Source of the DNA: Adhaeribacter aerolatus
GTDB taxonomy: Bacteria; Bacteroidota; Bacteroidia; Cytophagales; Hymenobacteraceae
Length of the DNA: 64,000 bases
Direction: 5' to 3'
Assembly: GCF_007991635.1 (NCBI RefSeq)
Contig: NZ_BJYS01000026.1
Coordinates: 53,952-117,951, forward strand
The translations under genes and the position numbers were made by a program. The notes beneath the pieces are model-generated. The model was not told where the DNA came from. It ran no database searches and was given only the letters and a program-made list of their open reading frames with translations. Shown here one piece after another: positions 27,626 through 37,505 of this stretch (positions within the stretch are counted from its first letter, which is position 1; each line of letters starts with the position of its first letter).

Positions 27626-28000
27626 TTAAGAGGGTGATTCTCCCATTTCCTCGGTTTGGGTAAGCAAGGCTACGGTTAAGCCCATTAAACCGGCTCCCAG
27701 AAAAGTATTGCGGGCCCGTTGGTTATGCGCAAACCCAAATAACCACGGAGCGGTTACGGCCAAGGCATTCGCAGCCAAATCTATCATTAAATGGGTTTTA
27801 AAGGGCATTACCCGGAACAGCCCTAACTCGTAGCGGGTAAAAACACTGTACAGCAAGGCCCCGCTACCCATTACGCGGCATAAGGTAGTAGCGGTTTCTT
27901 CCTGGTCTTTAAAGCCTGCCAACTCCGGGGCGGCCGATACTATGGCAGCATATTTATAATCTATTATTCCGTGGACAAATCTGTTTATTGGTTTTTCCAT
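27626..28000 (-). CDS. Small membrane protein (SPW-repeat-like)
   Basis: 124 aa with about four hydrophobic stretches. The N-terminus NRFVHGIIDYKYAAIVSAAP, with a His-Gly...Asp-Tyr pair, and the middle MPFKTHLMIDLAANALAVTA resemble the SPW-repeat type of small membrane protein, in which paired helices are joined by polar turns. The function of that family is unknown. Start ATG 28000 is preceded by CAAATTAA, a one-mismatch -7 box on the minus strand. Assignment is moderate. Confidence 0.62.
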   Translation of the reverse strand: MEKPINRFVHGIIDYKYAAIVSAAPELAGFKDQEETATTLCRVMGSGALLYSVFTRYELGLFRVMPFKTHLMIDLAANALAVTAPWLFGFAHNQRARNTFLGAGLMGLTVALLTQTEEMGESPS

Positions 28001-28276
28001 TTTGCTGGCAAATTAAGGTTAAAAAAGCCGGTTCCACTTTCGGGTAAATTCCCGTAAATTAAACGACCGGATTTTTCAGAATACGCACCCAATTCATCTG
28101 TGTTTTGCCTGGCCCGAAAAGAATTTTATAACCTAAATCAAGCGGTGCTTTTACCTGGAAAGCTAACCTGGCTGCCCATAATATTTTTTAATTATTACTA
28201 ATCAGCGACTATTAAAGAACCCCAATTAACTACCTCCTGCTTTTAGCAGGTTTAATAGTTTAAAGAAAGCGAGGTG

Positions 28277-28501
28277 CTAATTAGCTACCAACTCCTCGGC
28301 TAATTCTAAATGCTCGCGGGTAACATATTGCCGGCTGTCTCTCACTACTCTTCCGTGCCCCAGATACACAAAGCACGGGAACTCATCCTGGGGTCGGTTG
28401 GCTTCAAACAGCAGTCTGTAAAAAGAGTGTATAATATAAATCTTCCTGTTCTGGTTATTAAATGCAAGGAAATATTCACTGGTATCGTAAAGGTGTTTCA
28501 T
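28277..28501 (-). CDS. Small hypothetical protein
   Basis: 74 aa from an ATG, with a mixed polar sequence (YFLAFNNQNRKIYIIHSFYR, FPCFVYLGHGRVVRDSRQYV) and a C-terminal acidic helix (THE-like LELAEELVAN). No signal peptide or membrane segment. Not recognised. The composition is protein-like, and the frame is preferred over the overlapping + strand one; still uncertain. Confidence 0.42.
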   Translation of the reverse strand: MKHLYDTSEYFLAFNNQNRKIYIIHSFYRLLFEANRPQDEFPCFVYLGHGRVVRDSRQYVTREHLELAEELVAN

Positions 28502-28507
28502 AAATAA

Positions 28508-29092
28508 ATGGCGTGTTTTTATTAGGGTTGTTGTCTAAACAGCTGCTTGTTAATTTTAATGGATTTTAAAATGATGTTTTGCATATTTAGATCTTAATGC
28601 TTATTGCTTTATAAACTTATGCAAGGAAACTTTGTCGTGTATTAAAATAGGATTATAATTATTTATACGTTGTATATTCTGCTTAAATGGGTGTTTTTAT
28701 ATAATGATAGCAAGGTATATATAAGTAAAACGTTTTGCAAGTATTTGCACAAAATAATGTTTATGGTTTCTGCTTTACCTTTGGTTTGTAACTTGTTGCT
28801 GGGTTTGATTTCCCCCTTGTTTAAGGCCGAATGGCTATTTGGGCTTGTAAATATCAGCGGCAGGCTAATGCAATAATATAAAAATTACTATTATGAATAT
28901 TTTTATATAAGCTAGGGTAGTTTTATGAGAGATTATATGGTTAAATGATAAGTATCATTCTAATTGGCACCGGTACTCAGATTTAAACATAACGTGAGTG
29001 GTGTTGCAATCGGAAAACCTATTTTCAGCATGGTAAGAACTATAAAATAATAGCTTATAATTGCCACTTAAAATCAAACATTATTAGGGATA
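28508..29092. other. Gene-poor A+T-rich gap
   Basis: No convincing gene. A 68-codon + strand frame at 28670-28876 needs a TTG start and ends in a hydrophobic stretch; it looks accidental. A short palindrome ATGATA-AG-TATCAT lies near 28945. No promoter could be assigned to the GNAT gene that follows. Confidence 0.4.
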
Positions 29093-29623
29093 ATGGAAGC
29101 AGGTTATAGCGTTCGGGAAGTAAAAGAAGCCGACATTCCGCAATTATATGATTTGTACCGGCAAGTAGCCGCCGCTGGTGGCTTAGGCCGAACTCCTGCC
29201 GAAATTTCTATTGCCTATATCCAGGATTTTGTAACTAAAAGTTTAGAAAGAGGGCTGATACTGGTGCTTAATCCCAAGGGAGATGAAACCCGGATTGCCG
29301 GGGAGATTCATGGTTATTCTTTAGGCCTGCAGACTTTTGCGCATATATTGGAGCAGGTTACCATGGTGGTGCACCCTTCTTTTCAAGGCACAGGTCTGGG
29401 AAAACTGCTTTTAAACAGCCTGCAGTTGCAGATTCAGGAGAAAATGCCCCACATTAAAAAAGTGGAGTTAATGTGCTTTGGCAATAACCAGCGCGCGTTA
29501 AATTTGTACCTACACAATGGTTTTGAAATAGAAGGCCGCCGGAAAAGCCGGGTACTTTTAGCGGATGGTACTTTTACTGATGGTATTGCCCTGAGCTGGT
29601 TTAATCCGGCTTATACCGGATGA
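29093..29623 (+). CDS. GNAT-family N-acetyltransferase
   Basis: 176 aa, a compact GNAT fold. The N-terminal strand YSVREVKEADIPQLYDLYRQ is followed by EQVTMVVHPSFQGTGLGKLL near residue 103, which is motif A with the acetyl-CoA loop QGTGLG, and by CFGNNQRALNLYLHNGFEIE near 140 (motif B). The end carries GRRKSRVLLADGTFTDGIAL, typical of small-molecule or peptide N-acetyltransferases. The substrate is unknown. It stands alone, 111 bases before the PLC-like gene. Confidence 0.88.
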   Translation: MEAGYSVREVKEADIPQLYDLYRQVAAAGGLGRTPAEISIAYIQDFVTKSLERGLILVLNPKGDETRIAGEIHGYSLGLQTFAHILEQVTMVVHPSFQGTGLGKLLLNSLQLQIQEKMPHIKKVELMCFGNNQRALNLYLHNGFEIEGRRKSRVLLADGTFTDGIALSWFNPAYTG

Positions 29624-29734
29624 ACGAAAGGCTACCCTATTGTTAATCAAAAAATATTTACGTTCTGTTTTAATTGTCGTGGGGTCTTGCTTTATTTAAG
29701 ACTTTTACGGCCTTTTAATTTTCTTCGGAAAACC

Positions 29735-30607
29735 ATGCAAGATAAAAACTTTCAGTCAGGCGCCCGCCGCTTTAACCCAATCACTGTTATTAAATATTAC
29801 CTGCTGGCTGGGCTGTTGCTGGCGTTTGCCAGGGTTTCGGTAGGGCAGGATAAACCATTGCAGTTGGCAAAGCCGCTGGAGCAGGGGCATTCGCATAACG
29901 ATTACTGGCGATCCCGGCCATTGTTGGATGCCTTAAACCAGGGTTTTAAAAGTGTAGAAGCCGATGTTTTTCTGGTGGACGGGGCTTTGCTGGTGGGTCA
30001 CAGCAAAAACGAATTAAGTCCGGCTAAAACCCTGGAGTCGATGTACCTGAAGCCCTTGCAAAACATAGCCCGGGAAAATAAAAAATTATACCAGCAACCA
30101 AGCGTTCTTTATTTATACATCGATTTTAAAACCGAAGGAAAAAACACTTACGAAAGCTTGGTGCCCGTTTTAGCCCGCTATCAAAATTTGCTGGTAAATC
30201 CGCTAAATAAAAGCCGGAGCGGAATGGTAAGGGTTATTCTCACCGGCAACTATCCGCAAGAACAGGTACTGGCCGATAAACAACGACTGGTATTCTTAGA
30301 CGGCAAAGTAGAAAATCTGTCCCAGAACCTGAATCCGGCATTTTTTCCGGTGGTAAGTGGTAATTGGGCTAAATATTTTACCTGGAAGGGTGAGGGGGCC
30401 ATGCCGGCAGCCGAAACCCGCCAGTTAGCCGAGTGGGCAGCCCTGGCCCAAAAAAATGGCCAGCAAATCCGGTTTTGGAATATGCCGGAACAAAGCCGTG
30501 ACCAGATAAACAGTATCTGGCAGGAGCTACTTAAATATCCAGCTATATTAATCGGTACCGATCATCTTGATTGGCTAACCGGAATTCTAACTGATCGCAA
30601 TAAATAA
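29735..30607 (+). CDS. Secreted PI-PLC/GDPD-like phosphodiesterase
   Basis: 290 aa from ATG 29735; a 16-codon extension to TTG 29687 is possible but less likely. An N-terminal hydrophobic segment (YYLLAGLLLAFARVSVGQ) acts as a signal peptide. The catalytic barrel motifs are QGHSHNDYWRSRPLLDALNQ and FKSVEADVFLVDGALLVGHS; the two His residues and the Glu/Asp pair match the active site of PI-PLC/glycerophosphodiester phosphodiesterase enzymes of the AIM6-like group. LYIDFKTEG and the end ILIGTDHLDWL also fit. It would cleave a phosphodiester headgroup outside the cytoplasm. Substrate unknown. Confidence 0.78.
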   Translation: MQDKNFQSGARRFNPITVIKYYLLAGLLLAFARVSVGQDKPLQLAKPLEQGHSHNDYWRSRPLLDALNQGFKSVEADVFLVDGALLVGHSKNELSPAKTLESMYLKPLQNIARENKKLYQQPSVLYLYIDFKTEGKNTYESLVPVLARYQNLLVNPLNKSRSGMVRVILTGNYPQEQVLADKQRLVFLDGKVENLSQNLNPAFFPVVSGNWAKYFTWKGEGAMPAAETRQLAEWAALAQKNGQQIRFWNMPEQSRDQINSIWQELLKYPAILIGTDHLDWLTGILTDRNK

Positions 30608-31277
30608 TAGTTTTTATCCCGGTAAGTTTCTCTATATAGTTTAGCCTCGCCAATATGAGCCTTTTTACATATCTTTTCGAATAGATAGGAAAGAAAGGTC
30701 GCTACTGCTTTTAGGTATCTAACCAAATTTATATGCTGTCCTATCGCTTTTTAGCGAAATCGATTTTTCCTTTGCTTATCTCCCCCAGTTAAAATGAAAG
30801 TAGTAAACGAGTGGGCACGGCAGGCGTTTTTCTTGGTGCAGGCTTAATAATTTGATAACCTCCTTCTTCTCCTGTTGTAATCAACCAATCTTTACTTTGT
30901 GCCCATAAATTCTGGTGTGGAGCTCCTTGCGTGATTTATTTTCTCAAACAAGATCTTGTTTATTCCATTTTATGAAAGAACAGTAGATTTTAAATATTAT
31001 AATTTTATAGATCTTAAATAACATAATAAAAAATTTTAAAGAAGTATTTGCGAATACTAAGATAATTCCCATTCTTTAGGAAATATTAATGAAAGAAATA
31101 AAAAGTAAAATCGAAAGCAAGTAAAAGTATATTAAATATGAGAGCTTAACATGTTAGTAATGATTAGTTTATATTAAATAAAGTACGAGGTGTTTGTTGC
31201 TATTCGTCTGTGCGCCTCGGATTCACACCATAATTTATTTTAAGAATACAGGACATCGAACCCCTAAACTGTTTGTT
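30608..31277. other. Long A+T-rich leader region before susC
   Basis: About 670 bases without a supported gene. The start of the TonB receptor is taken at ATG 31278; the longer reading from TTG 31194 has no signal-peptide logic. No exact TAnnTTTG box was found; TTACTTTG near 30891 deviates at one base. The long leader suggests a regulated promoter, but no operator repeat could be identified. Confidence 0.35.
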
Positions 31278-34200
31278 ATGAATAAAAAAATACCACTAGA
31301 AAGTAAAGGAAGCGCCAACCGCCGGTGCGGCCTTTTATTAATGGCGCTATTGGGTATTGTGCCAATAGCAGGCTTTACCAGCGGACTAGAGGCTGCTTCT
31401 TCTAAATTAGTAGTATCTGTTACCCTGAATACTATTCGCCAGAATGGTACAGTTACTGGTCAGGTAAAAGATAGTGCGGGACAGCCCTTGCCAGGTGTTT
31501 CTGTTTCTTTAAAGGGAACGAACACTGGTACTATTACTGATGCGGATGGCCGCTTTAGTATCGCTACGCCCGATGGCAGCCAGCCGGTGCTTATTTTTAC
31601 CTATATCGGTTTTGAGAAGCAGGAAGTAGCGGTAGGTAACCAGAGTACGTTAAATATAAACCTCCGGGAGGATGCCAAAAGCCTGAGTGAAGTGGTGGTG
31701 GTAGGGTTTGCCACCCAGAAAAAAGTAAACGTAACGGGTGCGGTAGAAATGATAACCGCCGAAGACATCGCTAACCGGCCTACTACTTCAGTTTCTACTG
31801 CCCTGCAGGGATTATTGCCAGGTTTAACTGCTATCAGCCCCGATGGATTTCCAGGAGCTACCGGCGCTACGCTCCGGGTGCGGGGCGTTGGTACTACCAA
31901 TAACTCTAACCCCTTTATTTTAGTAGACGGCATTCCGGGAGTGGATATTAACTCGCTTAACCCCGATGACATTGAAAGTGTTTCGGTACTGAAGGATGCG
32001 GCTTCGGCGGCTATCTATGGTTCCCGGGCAGCTAATGGGGTAATATTAATTACTACTAAAACCGGCAAGCTTAACCAGAAGCCTACTATTGGTTATAATG
32101 GTTATGTAGGGGTGCAAACACCAACGGCGCTGCCCAAAATGCTGGGCTCGGCCGAGTACATGGAAATGATGAACGAGGCCCAGCGCAATGTAAACCTGCC
32201 GCAGACGTACACGCCCGATATGATTCAGAAAGCCCGTGATGGTTCTGACCCTAACTATTTTGCCAACACTAACTGGACCGAAGAGCTATTTAAAGATTAT
32301 GGTCCTTTGCAAAACCATAATGTTAGTTTAAACGGCGGCTCGGCCGACTTTGGCTATTATGCCTCCTACGGCCGGCAAGACCAGAAAGGTGTAGTAGTAG
32401 GCGACCAGTACAAGTCAACCCGCAACAATGCCAAACTACGGGTAAATGCGAACAAAATCATGAATTTCCTGGATTTAGATGCCAACTTAAGTTACATCGA
32501 CCGGGTACAAAACCAGCCGGCTGCCGGAACAGAAGCCGGCAGTGGCGCTATTTATACTACCCTTACCATGTCGCCGCTTACGCCCGTACGGTTTACCAAT
32601 GGCGGCTGGGGCTACGGTGGCGGGTCCAGTAACCCAATTGCCATTGCCGAAGACGGGGGCTTTAATAATTTTGCCTCGCAGGAATTTTACGGCAATCTAT
32701 CTGGTACCATCCACTTTCTCAAAAATTTAAGCCTGAGGACACAGTATGGTTTAAACATGATTAACCAGTTGCGTTCTACTTTCTCGCGCAAAATAGATTA
32801 TTTCTACCCCGAAACCGGTGCTTTCTGGTATTCAAATGCTACGAGTAACCTGCTCGAAAACCGCGATTACAAAAGCCGGCTCGAAAACTTATCAGGGGTA
32901 CTCAATTATAATACCAGCATAGGCAAGCATGGCTTTACCGCCATAGGCGGTTATCAGCAGGAAACCTTCCGGTACGATACTTTCTTTGCCTCCAAAACCA
33001 ATTTTGTAAGCGACGATGTAACCGTGTTTAATTTAGGAGCAGCCAATCCTATTGCCAGCGGCGATGCTTACCAGTATGCGCTGCGGTCTTATTTCGGACG
33101 GGTAAACTATAATTTCGACGAGCGCTACTTATTAGAGTTAAATGTGCGTTATGATGGTTCCTCGCGGTATGCGCCCGGCAACCGGTACGGTTCCTTTAAA
33201 TCGGGTTCTTTGGGCTGGCGCTTTACGCAGGAAAGTTTCTTAAACCTGCCCCAGCATTTACCCTGGCTAAACGAAGGTAAATTGCGGGTTTCTTACGGCG
33301 ACTTAGGTAACCAGTACGGCGCCGACGGACCGGCTTACTCGGAGTGGTATCCTTATATCCGGTCTATTAACTCGGTTAGCACCATGCCGATTGGTAATAT
33401 TTTAACCAACGGTCTGGCGCAAACTATTCTGGCTAACCCGCTCCTGCAATGGGAAAAAGTTACGATGCTGAATGCCGGTATCGACCTGACTTTCCTGGAT
33501 AACCGCTTAACCTTTACCGGTGACTGGTTTGATAAAAGAACCGTGGACGTGCAATTAAAAGTGCCGCAACCGGATGTACTGGGTTTAACCGTGCCGGATC
33601 AGAATGCCGGTGAAATATCAAACAAAGGTTGGGAAGCTAGCTTGGGCTGGAACGATGAGCGCAATGGCTTCCGCTACGGTGCTACCGTGCAGGTATCGGA
33701 TGTTCGCAACGAAGTAGTGAACCTGGGCGGAGCACCACCGGTGATTGCTGACCGTATCCGGCAGGTTGGTTACCCTATTGATGCTTTCTACGGTTACCAG
33801 ACCGATGGTTTGGCCCAGGTAGATGATTTTGAGGCGGATGCCGGCGGAAAATTAACGCCTAAGTTCCCGATATTTGTGGCTGATGCAGGCAAAGTAGCCC
33901 CCGGTGATATTAAATACCGCGATTTAAACAGCGACGGGGTGATTACCGCTGATAAAGACCGCGTGGTAATTGGTAATGCTTTCCCGCGCTATACTTACTC
34001 TTTCCGCGCTGATGCTGCCTATAAAGGTTTCGATTTAAATATATTCCTGCAAGGTGTAGGCAAAGGCAATGGTTATATAACCGGGGTAGGCTTGCACACT
34101 TTCCACGCCGACGGGTCTTTCCCGCAGGAGTTTCACCGCGACCGCTGGACACCGGAAAACACCGATGCCTCATACCCACGGTTTACCTTTAAAGATACCC

Positions 34201-34463
34201 GTAATGCCGGTCGTTTATCTGATTACTGGTTACAAAACGCTGCTTATTTACGCCTGAAAAATATTCAGTTAGGCTATACCCTGCCAACCAGTTTAATTTC
34301 CAAGTTCCGGTTGCAGCAACTCCGCTTCTATGTTTCCGGCGAAAACCTGTTTACTAAAACCGATTTCTTCTACGCTTATGACCCCGAAAACGCTACCAAC
34401 AGTGGCGGCTTGTACCCACAGGTTAAAACATTTGTATTCGGCGTTAATCTTAAATTAAAATAG
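31278..34463 (+). CDS. SusC-family TonB-dependent outer membrane receptor
   Basis: A 1061-aa TonB-dependent transporter that imports glycans or other large nutrients with its SusD partner. A signal region (CGLLLMALLGIVPIAGFTSG) is followed by the carboxypeptidase-regulatory-like domain (TGQVKDSAGQPLPGVSVSLK, about 65-145), the TonB box region LSEVVVVGFATQKKVNVTGA, and the plug with VRGVGTTNNSNPFILVDGIP and the SusC signature SVLKDAASAAIYGSRAANGV. The remainder is the 22-strand barrel, ending FVFGVNLKLK. No N-terminal sigma-interaction (FecR-linked) extension is present. SusD follows after 13 bases. Confidence 0.95.
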   Translation: MNKKIPLESKGSANRRCGLLLMALLGIVPIAGFTSGLEAASSKLVVSVTLNTIRQNGTVTGQVKDSAGQPLPGVSVSLKGTNTGTITDADGRFSIATPDGSQPVLIFTYIGFEKQEVAVGNQSTLNINLREDAKSLSEVVVVGFATQKKVNVTGAVEMITAEDIANRPTTSVSTALQGLLPGLTAISPDGFPGATGATLRVRGVGTTNNSNPFILVDGIPGVDINSLNPDDIESVSVLKDAASAAIYGSRAANGVILITTKTGKLNQKPTIGYNGYVGVQTPTALPKMLGSAEYMEMMNEAQRNVNLPQTYTPDMIQKARDGSDPNYFANTNWTEELFKDYGPLQNHNVSLNGGSADFGYYASYGRQDQKGVVVGDQYKSTRNNAKLRVNANKIMNFLDLDANLSYIDRVQNQPAAGTEAGSGAIYTTLTMSPLTPVRFTNGGWGYGGGSSNPIAIAEDGGFNNFASQEFYGNLSGTIHFLKNLSLRTQYGLNMINQLRSTFSRKIDYFYPETGAFWYSNATSNLLENRDYKSRLENLSGVLNYNTSIGKHGFTAIGGYQQETFRYDTFFASKTNFVSDDVTVFNLGAANPIASGDAYQYALRSYFGRVNYNFDERYLLELNVRYDGSSRYAPGNRYGSFKSGSLGWRFTQESFLNLPQHLPWLNEGKLRVSYGDLGNQYGADGPAYSEWYPYIRSINSVSTMPIGNILTNGLAQTILANPLLQWEKVTMLNAGIDLTFLDNRLTFTGDWFDKRTVDVQLKVPQPDVLGLTVPDQNAGEISNKGWEASLGWNDERNGFRYGATVQVSDVRNEVVNLGGAPPVIADRIRQVGYPIDAFYGYQTDGLAQVDDFEADAGGKLTPKFPIFVADAGKVAPGDIKYRDLNSDGVITADKDRVVIGNAFPRYTYSFRADAAYKGFDLNIFLQGVGKGNGYITGVGLHTFHADGSFPQEFHRDRWTPENTDASYPRFTFKDTRNAGRLSDYWLQNAAYLRLKNIQLGYTLPTSLISKFRLQQLRFYVSGENLFTKTDFFYAYDPENATNSGGLYPQVKTFVFGVNLKLK

Positions 34464-34476
34464 TAAGATACCAATC

Positions 34477-36192
34477 ATGAAAAATATAGATAAAACTGCA
34501 AGCCGGCGTTCTTTTCTGAAGAAAACCACCTTATATGGTTTAGGTACCATGGCTTTGCCGCCCTTTTTAGCCTCTTTCTTAACGGGTTGCGAAGATGACT
34601 TTCTGGATCGTCAGCCGCTAGATTCTATTACGGATGTAAGTTTCTGGAAAACCGAAGAACAATTAAAATTAGCTGTAAATGCCTGCTACTCTTCCTTAAA
34701 AGGTAAAAACGTGGTAGACATGGAGAATTTGGGGGATAACACCATTTATCCGCCTCAGTCCGATTATCAGGCCATTTCGAGTGGTAACTTCGATTTTTCT
34801 ATCGGTACTATTAATAGTGAATGGACGGCTCAGTATAATGGCATTCGCCGGTGCAATCACTTTCTCGAAAATTATGACAAAGCTACGGGTATAGCGCCAG
34901 CCCTGTTGACGCAATATGTAGGCGAGGTTCGGTTCCTGCGGGCTTTTTTGTATAGCTACTTATCTTTCTTCTTCGGCGATGTACCGTTGTTAACCAAAAC
35001 CCTCGACATTGGCGACGAAGAAGTTTACGGCACCCGCGAGGAACGCGCCAAAGTAGTAGATTTTATCCTGACGGAACTGGAAGAGGCTGCCGCCGGACTG
35101 CCTAAGACTTATACTGCCGCTAACCTGGGCCGTATTACCAAAGGTGCCGCCCTGGGCTGGAAAGCCCGGGTAGCTTTATTTTATAGCCGCTGGGAAATGG
35201 CGGAAACGGCTGCCAAAGCCGTTATGGACCTGAATGTGTACCAATTATATTCTAATGGCAACCCTAAAACCAGCTACAACGAATTATTTACCGACAAAGG
35301 CAAACTGGCTGCCGGTGCTAACAAAGAAACCATTCTAGCCCGGTTGTATCTGATTGATGTGTCGATGCACAACATGAGCCGCGAAACGCAGGTGCCTGAC
35401 CAGCAAGCCCGTTTCAGTCCTACCAAATCTTTAGTAGACAGCTACCTGTGCAGCGATGGTTTACCCATTGATAAATCGCCGTTGTACAAAGAGGCAACTT
35501 ACGCTGATATTTTTGCTAACCGCGATCCGCGCATGACCCAAACGGTATTAACACCGGGTGCTACCTGGGGAGGATTAGATGATGGCGACCAGGACGATAA
35601 ACCGAACGCTACTTTTACCCTGCCTAAGTTTAACTTCGACCGGAAAGGGTGTGTAACTGGTACTGGTTTTTATTTTACCAAGTACGTGGATGTGCCCGCA
35701 GTAGGTACTTTTAATAAAGACGATAACGACATTCATGTGATGCGTTATGCCGAAATATTACTAACCTACGCCGAAGCCAGGTTGGAGCAGAACAAATTAA
35801 CCCAGGGTGATTTGGATTTAACGATTAACAAACTACGGCAGCGGGTGGGCATGGTACCCATGGTAATAACTGAACTGGCTGCTAAAGGTCTGGATTTACG
35901 CACCGAAATCAGAAGAGAGCGTCGGGTAGAACTGGCCCTGGAAGGACAACGCTACTTTGATATTTTGCGCTGGAAGCAAGGCGAATTGCTGGCCCAGGAT
36001 GTAAAAGGCCTCAAAAAGAGCTTGGTACCCAGTTATTATCAATCTATTGTGGCCAGCATCCCCGCTGATTCGGAAGGTTACATGATATTCCAGTCCGGCC
36101 GCCGGTTCGATCCGGCTAAAAATTATTTATGGCCAATTCCGATTACCCAGTTTCAACGCAACCCTAATCTAGGACAAAATCCAGGCTGGTAA
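34477..36192 (+). CDS. SusD/RagB family lipoprotein with a Tat-type signal
   Basis: A 571-aa surface glycan-binding lipoprotein that lids the SusC channel. SusD features include LDRQPLDSITDVSFWKTEEQ, the TPR-like RFLRAFLYSYLSFFFGDVPL near residue 150, and the conserved end RRERRVELALEGQRYFDILR. The signal is unusual: SRRSFLKK at residues 9-16 is a perfect twin-arginine motif, followed by a hydrophobic stretch and the lipobox LTGC with the lipidated Cys at residue 38. SusD proteins usually leave by Sec. The gene is 13 bases downstream of susC and 30 before the phosphoesterase lipoprotein. Confidence 0.93.
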   Translation: MKNIDKTASRRSFLKKTTLYGLGTMALPPFLASFLTGCEDDFLDRQPLDSITDVSFWKTEEQLKLAVNACYSSLKGKNVVDMENLGDNTIYPPQSDYQAISSGNFDFSIGTINSEWTAQYNGIRRCNHFLENYDKATGIAPALLTQYVGEVRFLRAFLYSYLSFFFGDVPLLTKTLDIGDEEVYGTREERAKVVDFILTELEEAAAGLPKTYTAANLGRITKGAALGWKARVALFYSRWEMAETAAKAVMDLNVYQLYSNGNPKTSYNELFTDKGKLAAGANKETILARLYLIDVSMHNMSRETQVPDQQARFSPTKSLVDSYLCSDGLPIDKSPLYKEATYADIFANRDPRMTQTVLTPGATWGGLDDGDQDDKPNATFTLPKFNFDRKGCVTGTGFYFTKYVDVPAVGTFNKDDNDIHVMRYAEILLTYAEARLEQNKLTQGDLDLTINKLRQRVGMVPMVITELAAKGLDLRTEIRRERRVELALEGQRYFDILRWKQGELLAQDVKGLKKSLVPSYYQSIVASIPADSEGYMIFQSGRRFDPAKNYLWPIPITQFQRNPNLGQNPGW

Positions 36193-36222
36193 ACCCAGCT
36201 TGGTCAACTAAAACAGATAAAA

Positions 36223-37041
36223 ATGAAATATTCTTTTTTATACTTTATAATAGGAGCCGCCTTACTGGCGGTTTCCTGTTCTAAAGCTATTAATCCGGTG
36301 GCAAATTCCGAGGAACCAACTGCTGTGCGCGTAATGGCTTATAATATTCACCATGCCAATCCGCCTTCCCGACCCGATTTTATTGATATAGAGGCTATAG
36401 CCAATACAATACGCGCGCAGAACCCCGATTTAGTAGCCTTGCAGGAAGTAGACGTAAATACCGAGCGTTCGGGCAAATTTAACCAGGCCGAAGAGTTAGC
36501 TAAAAAGTTAAACATGCATTATTTCTTCGGCAAGGCTATTGACCACCAGGGTGGCGATTATGGCGTAGCTATTTTGTCAAAATATCCGCTGTCCGAAACC
36601 CAGGTACACCGGCTGCCTAGCAAACCCGAAACCAACGGTGAACCCCGCGTATTAGCTACCGCTCAGATTAAATTGCCCAATGGTACCCTCATCCGGTTTG
36701 GCAGTACGCACCTGGATGCCCAGAAAGCCCCGGTAAACCGGCAGCTACAGATAGAAGAAATAGGCAAAATTACCGCTACTGAAAAATTACCGTTTATTAT
36801 TGCCGGCGATTTTAATGCTACGCCCGATTCGGAGGTAATTGCCAGCTTAGACAAAATTTTTACCAGAACCTGCCAGAATTGCGCCCCCACCATTCCGGTG
36901 AACAACCCGAATAAAACCATCGATTTTATTGCCTATAAACACCCGCAAGGTAAATTTAGTGTAACCAGCCACCAGGTAATAAACGAGAAATATGCTTCGG
37001 ACCATTTGCCGGTAGTAGCCTTAATCAGTATAAAACCCTGA
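36223..37041 (+). CDS. Endonuclease/exonuclease/phosphatase (EEP) family lipoprotein
   Basis: 272 aa with a lipoprotein signal (LYFIIGAALLAVSCSK, lipobox AVSC) and an EEP fold. Active-site motifs are RVMAYNIHHANPP near residue 35, LVALQEVDVNTERSG with the metal Glu, FGSTHLDAQK, FIIAGDFNATPDS and KYASDHLPVVALI with the catalytic Asp-His. Such enzymes cleave phosphodiesters or phosphomonoesters: DNA, phospholipids or inositol phosphates. Following SusCD, it may trim a phosphorylated substrate at the cell surface. A hairpin terminator follows, so the SusC-SusD-EEP operon probably ends here. Confidence 0.88.
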   Translation: MKYSFLYFIIGAALLAVSCSKAINPVANSEEPTAVRVMAYNIHHANPPSRPDFIDIEAIANTIRAQNPDLVALQEVDVNTERSGKFNQAEELAKKLNMHYFFGKAIDHQGGDYGVAILSKYPLSETQVHRLPSKPETNGEPRVLATAQIKLPNGTLIRFGSTHLDAQKAPVNRQLQIEEIGKITATEKLPFIIAGDFNATPDSEVIASLDKIFTRTCQNCAPTIPVNNPNKTIDFIAYKHPQGKFSVTSHQVINEKYASDHLPVVALISIKP

Positions 37042-37111
37042 GCCGGTAAAAGGCTCCGTATTATCTCCTGCGTTTGGCCAGGTAAACTAGCCCGCCAGAT
37101 ATTCTTATAAA

Positions 37112-37155
37112 GAACAGGCTTCTTGGTCTCTGTTTAAGACCAAGGGCCTGTTTTA
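37112..37155 (+). terminator. Intrinsic terminator of the SusCD-EEP operon
   Basis: Nested hairpin: ACAGGC pairs with GCCTGT and the inner TTGGTCT with AGACCAA, followed by TTTTAT. It lies about 70 bases after the EEP stop codon. Confidence 0.7.
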
Positions 37156-37394
37156 TGTTTATTCGGGAGAAGACAAGCCAAAAATAGCTGTTCCTGCAGT
37201 TTGTGTTCCTGCCCGGATGCTCAGGTTAAAACATCTAATGGCACTTACCAAAATAGTAAACACCTATATGGCAGGATGGCGAAACAGATATTTTCTTAAG
37301 AAAGATTCGATTTTCCGGTTAAATTGGGCTGATAGGTTTACTTTTAATCAGATATTTCCTGGTTAAAGATAAAATTACGCAAAGCAAGTATTTT

Positions 37395-37402
37395 TATTTT
37401 TG
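37395..37402 (+). promoter_or_regulatory. Bacteroidota-type -7 box for the ROK regulator
   Basis: TATTTTTG fits TAnnTTTG, about 104 bases before the ATG at 37506, in the 463-base gap after the EEP gene. No TTTG -33 element is visible. It supports a separate transcription unit for the regulator. Confidence 0.4.
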
Positions 37403-37505
37403 CCAAAAAATTTATTAATTATGACTACTTCTTAAAAAAAATAGCAAAAGTATTTGGAGGTGAAGTAGAAAATTGGGTAATTAGAACTATAAAGCAGCAC
37501 AGAAG

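Noticed and set aside
28670..28876. 68-codon hydrophobic frame in an A+T-rich gap
   Set aside because: TTG start, no family resemblance and skewed composition point to chance.
31194..31277. N-terminal extension of SusC from TTG
   Set aside because: It adds residues before a normal export signal; ATG 31278 fits better.
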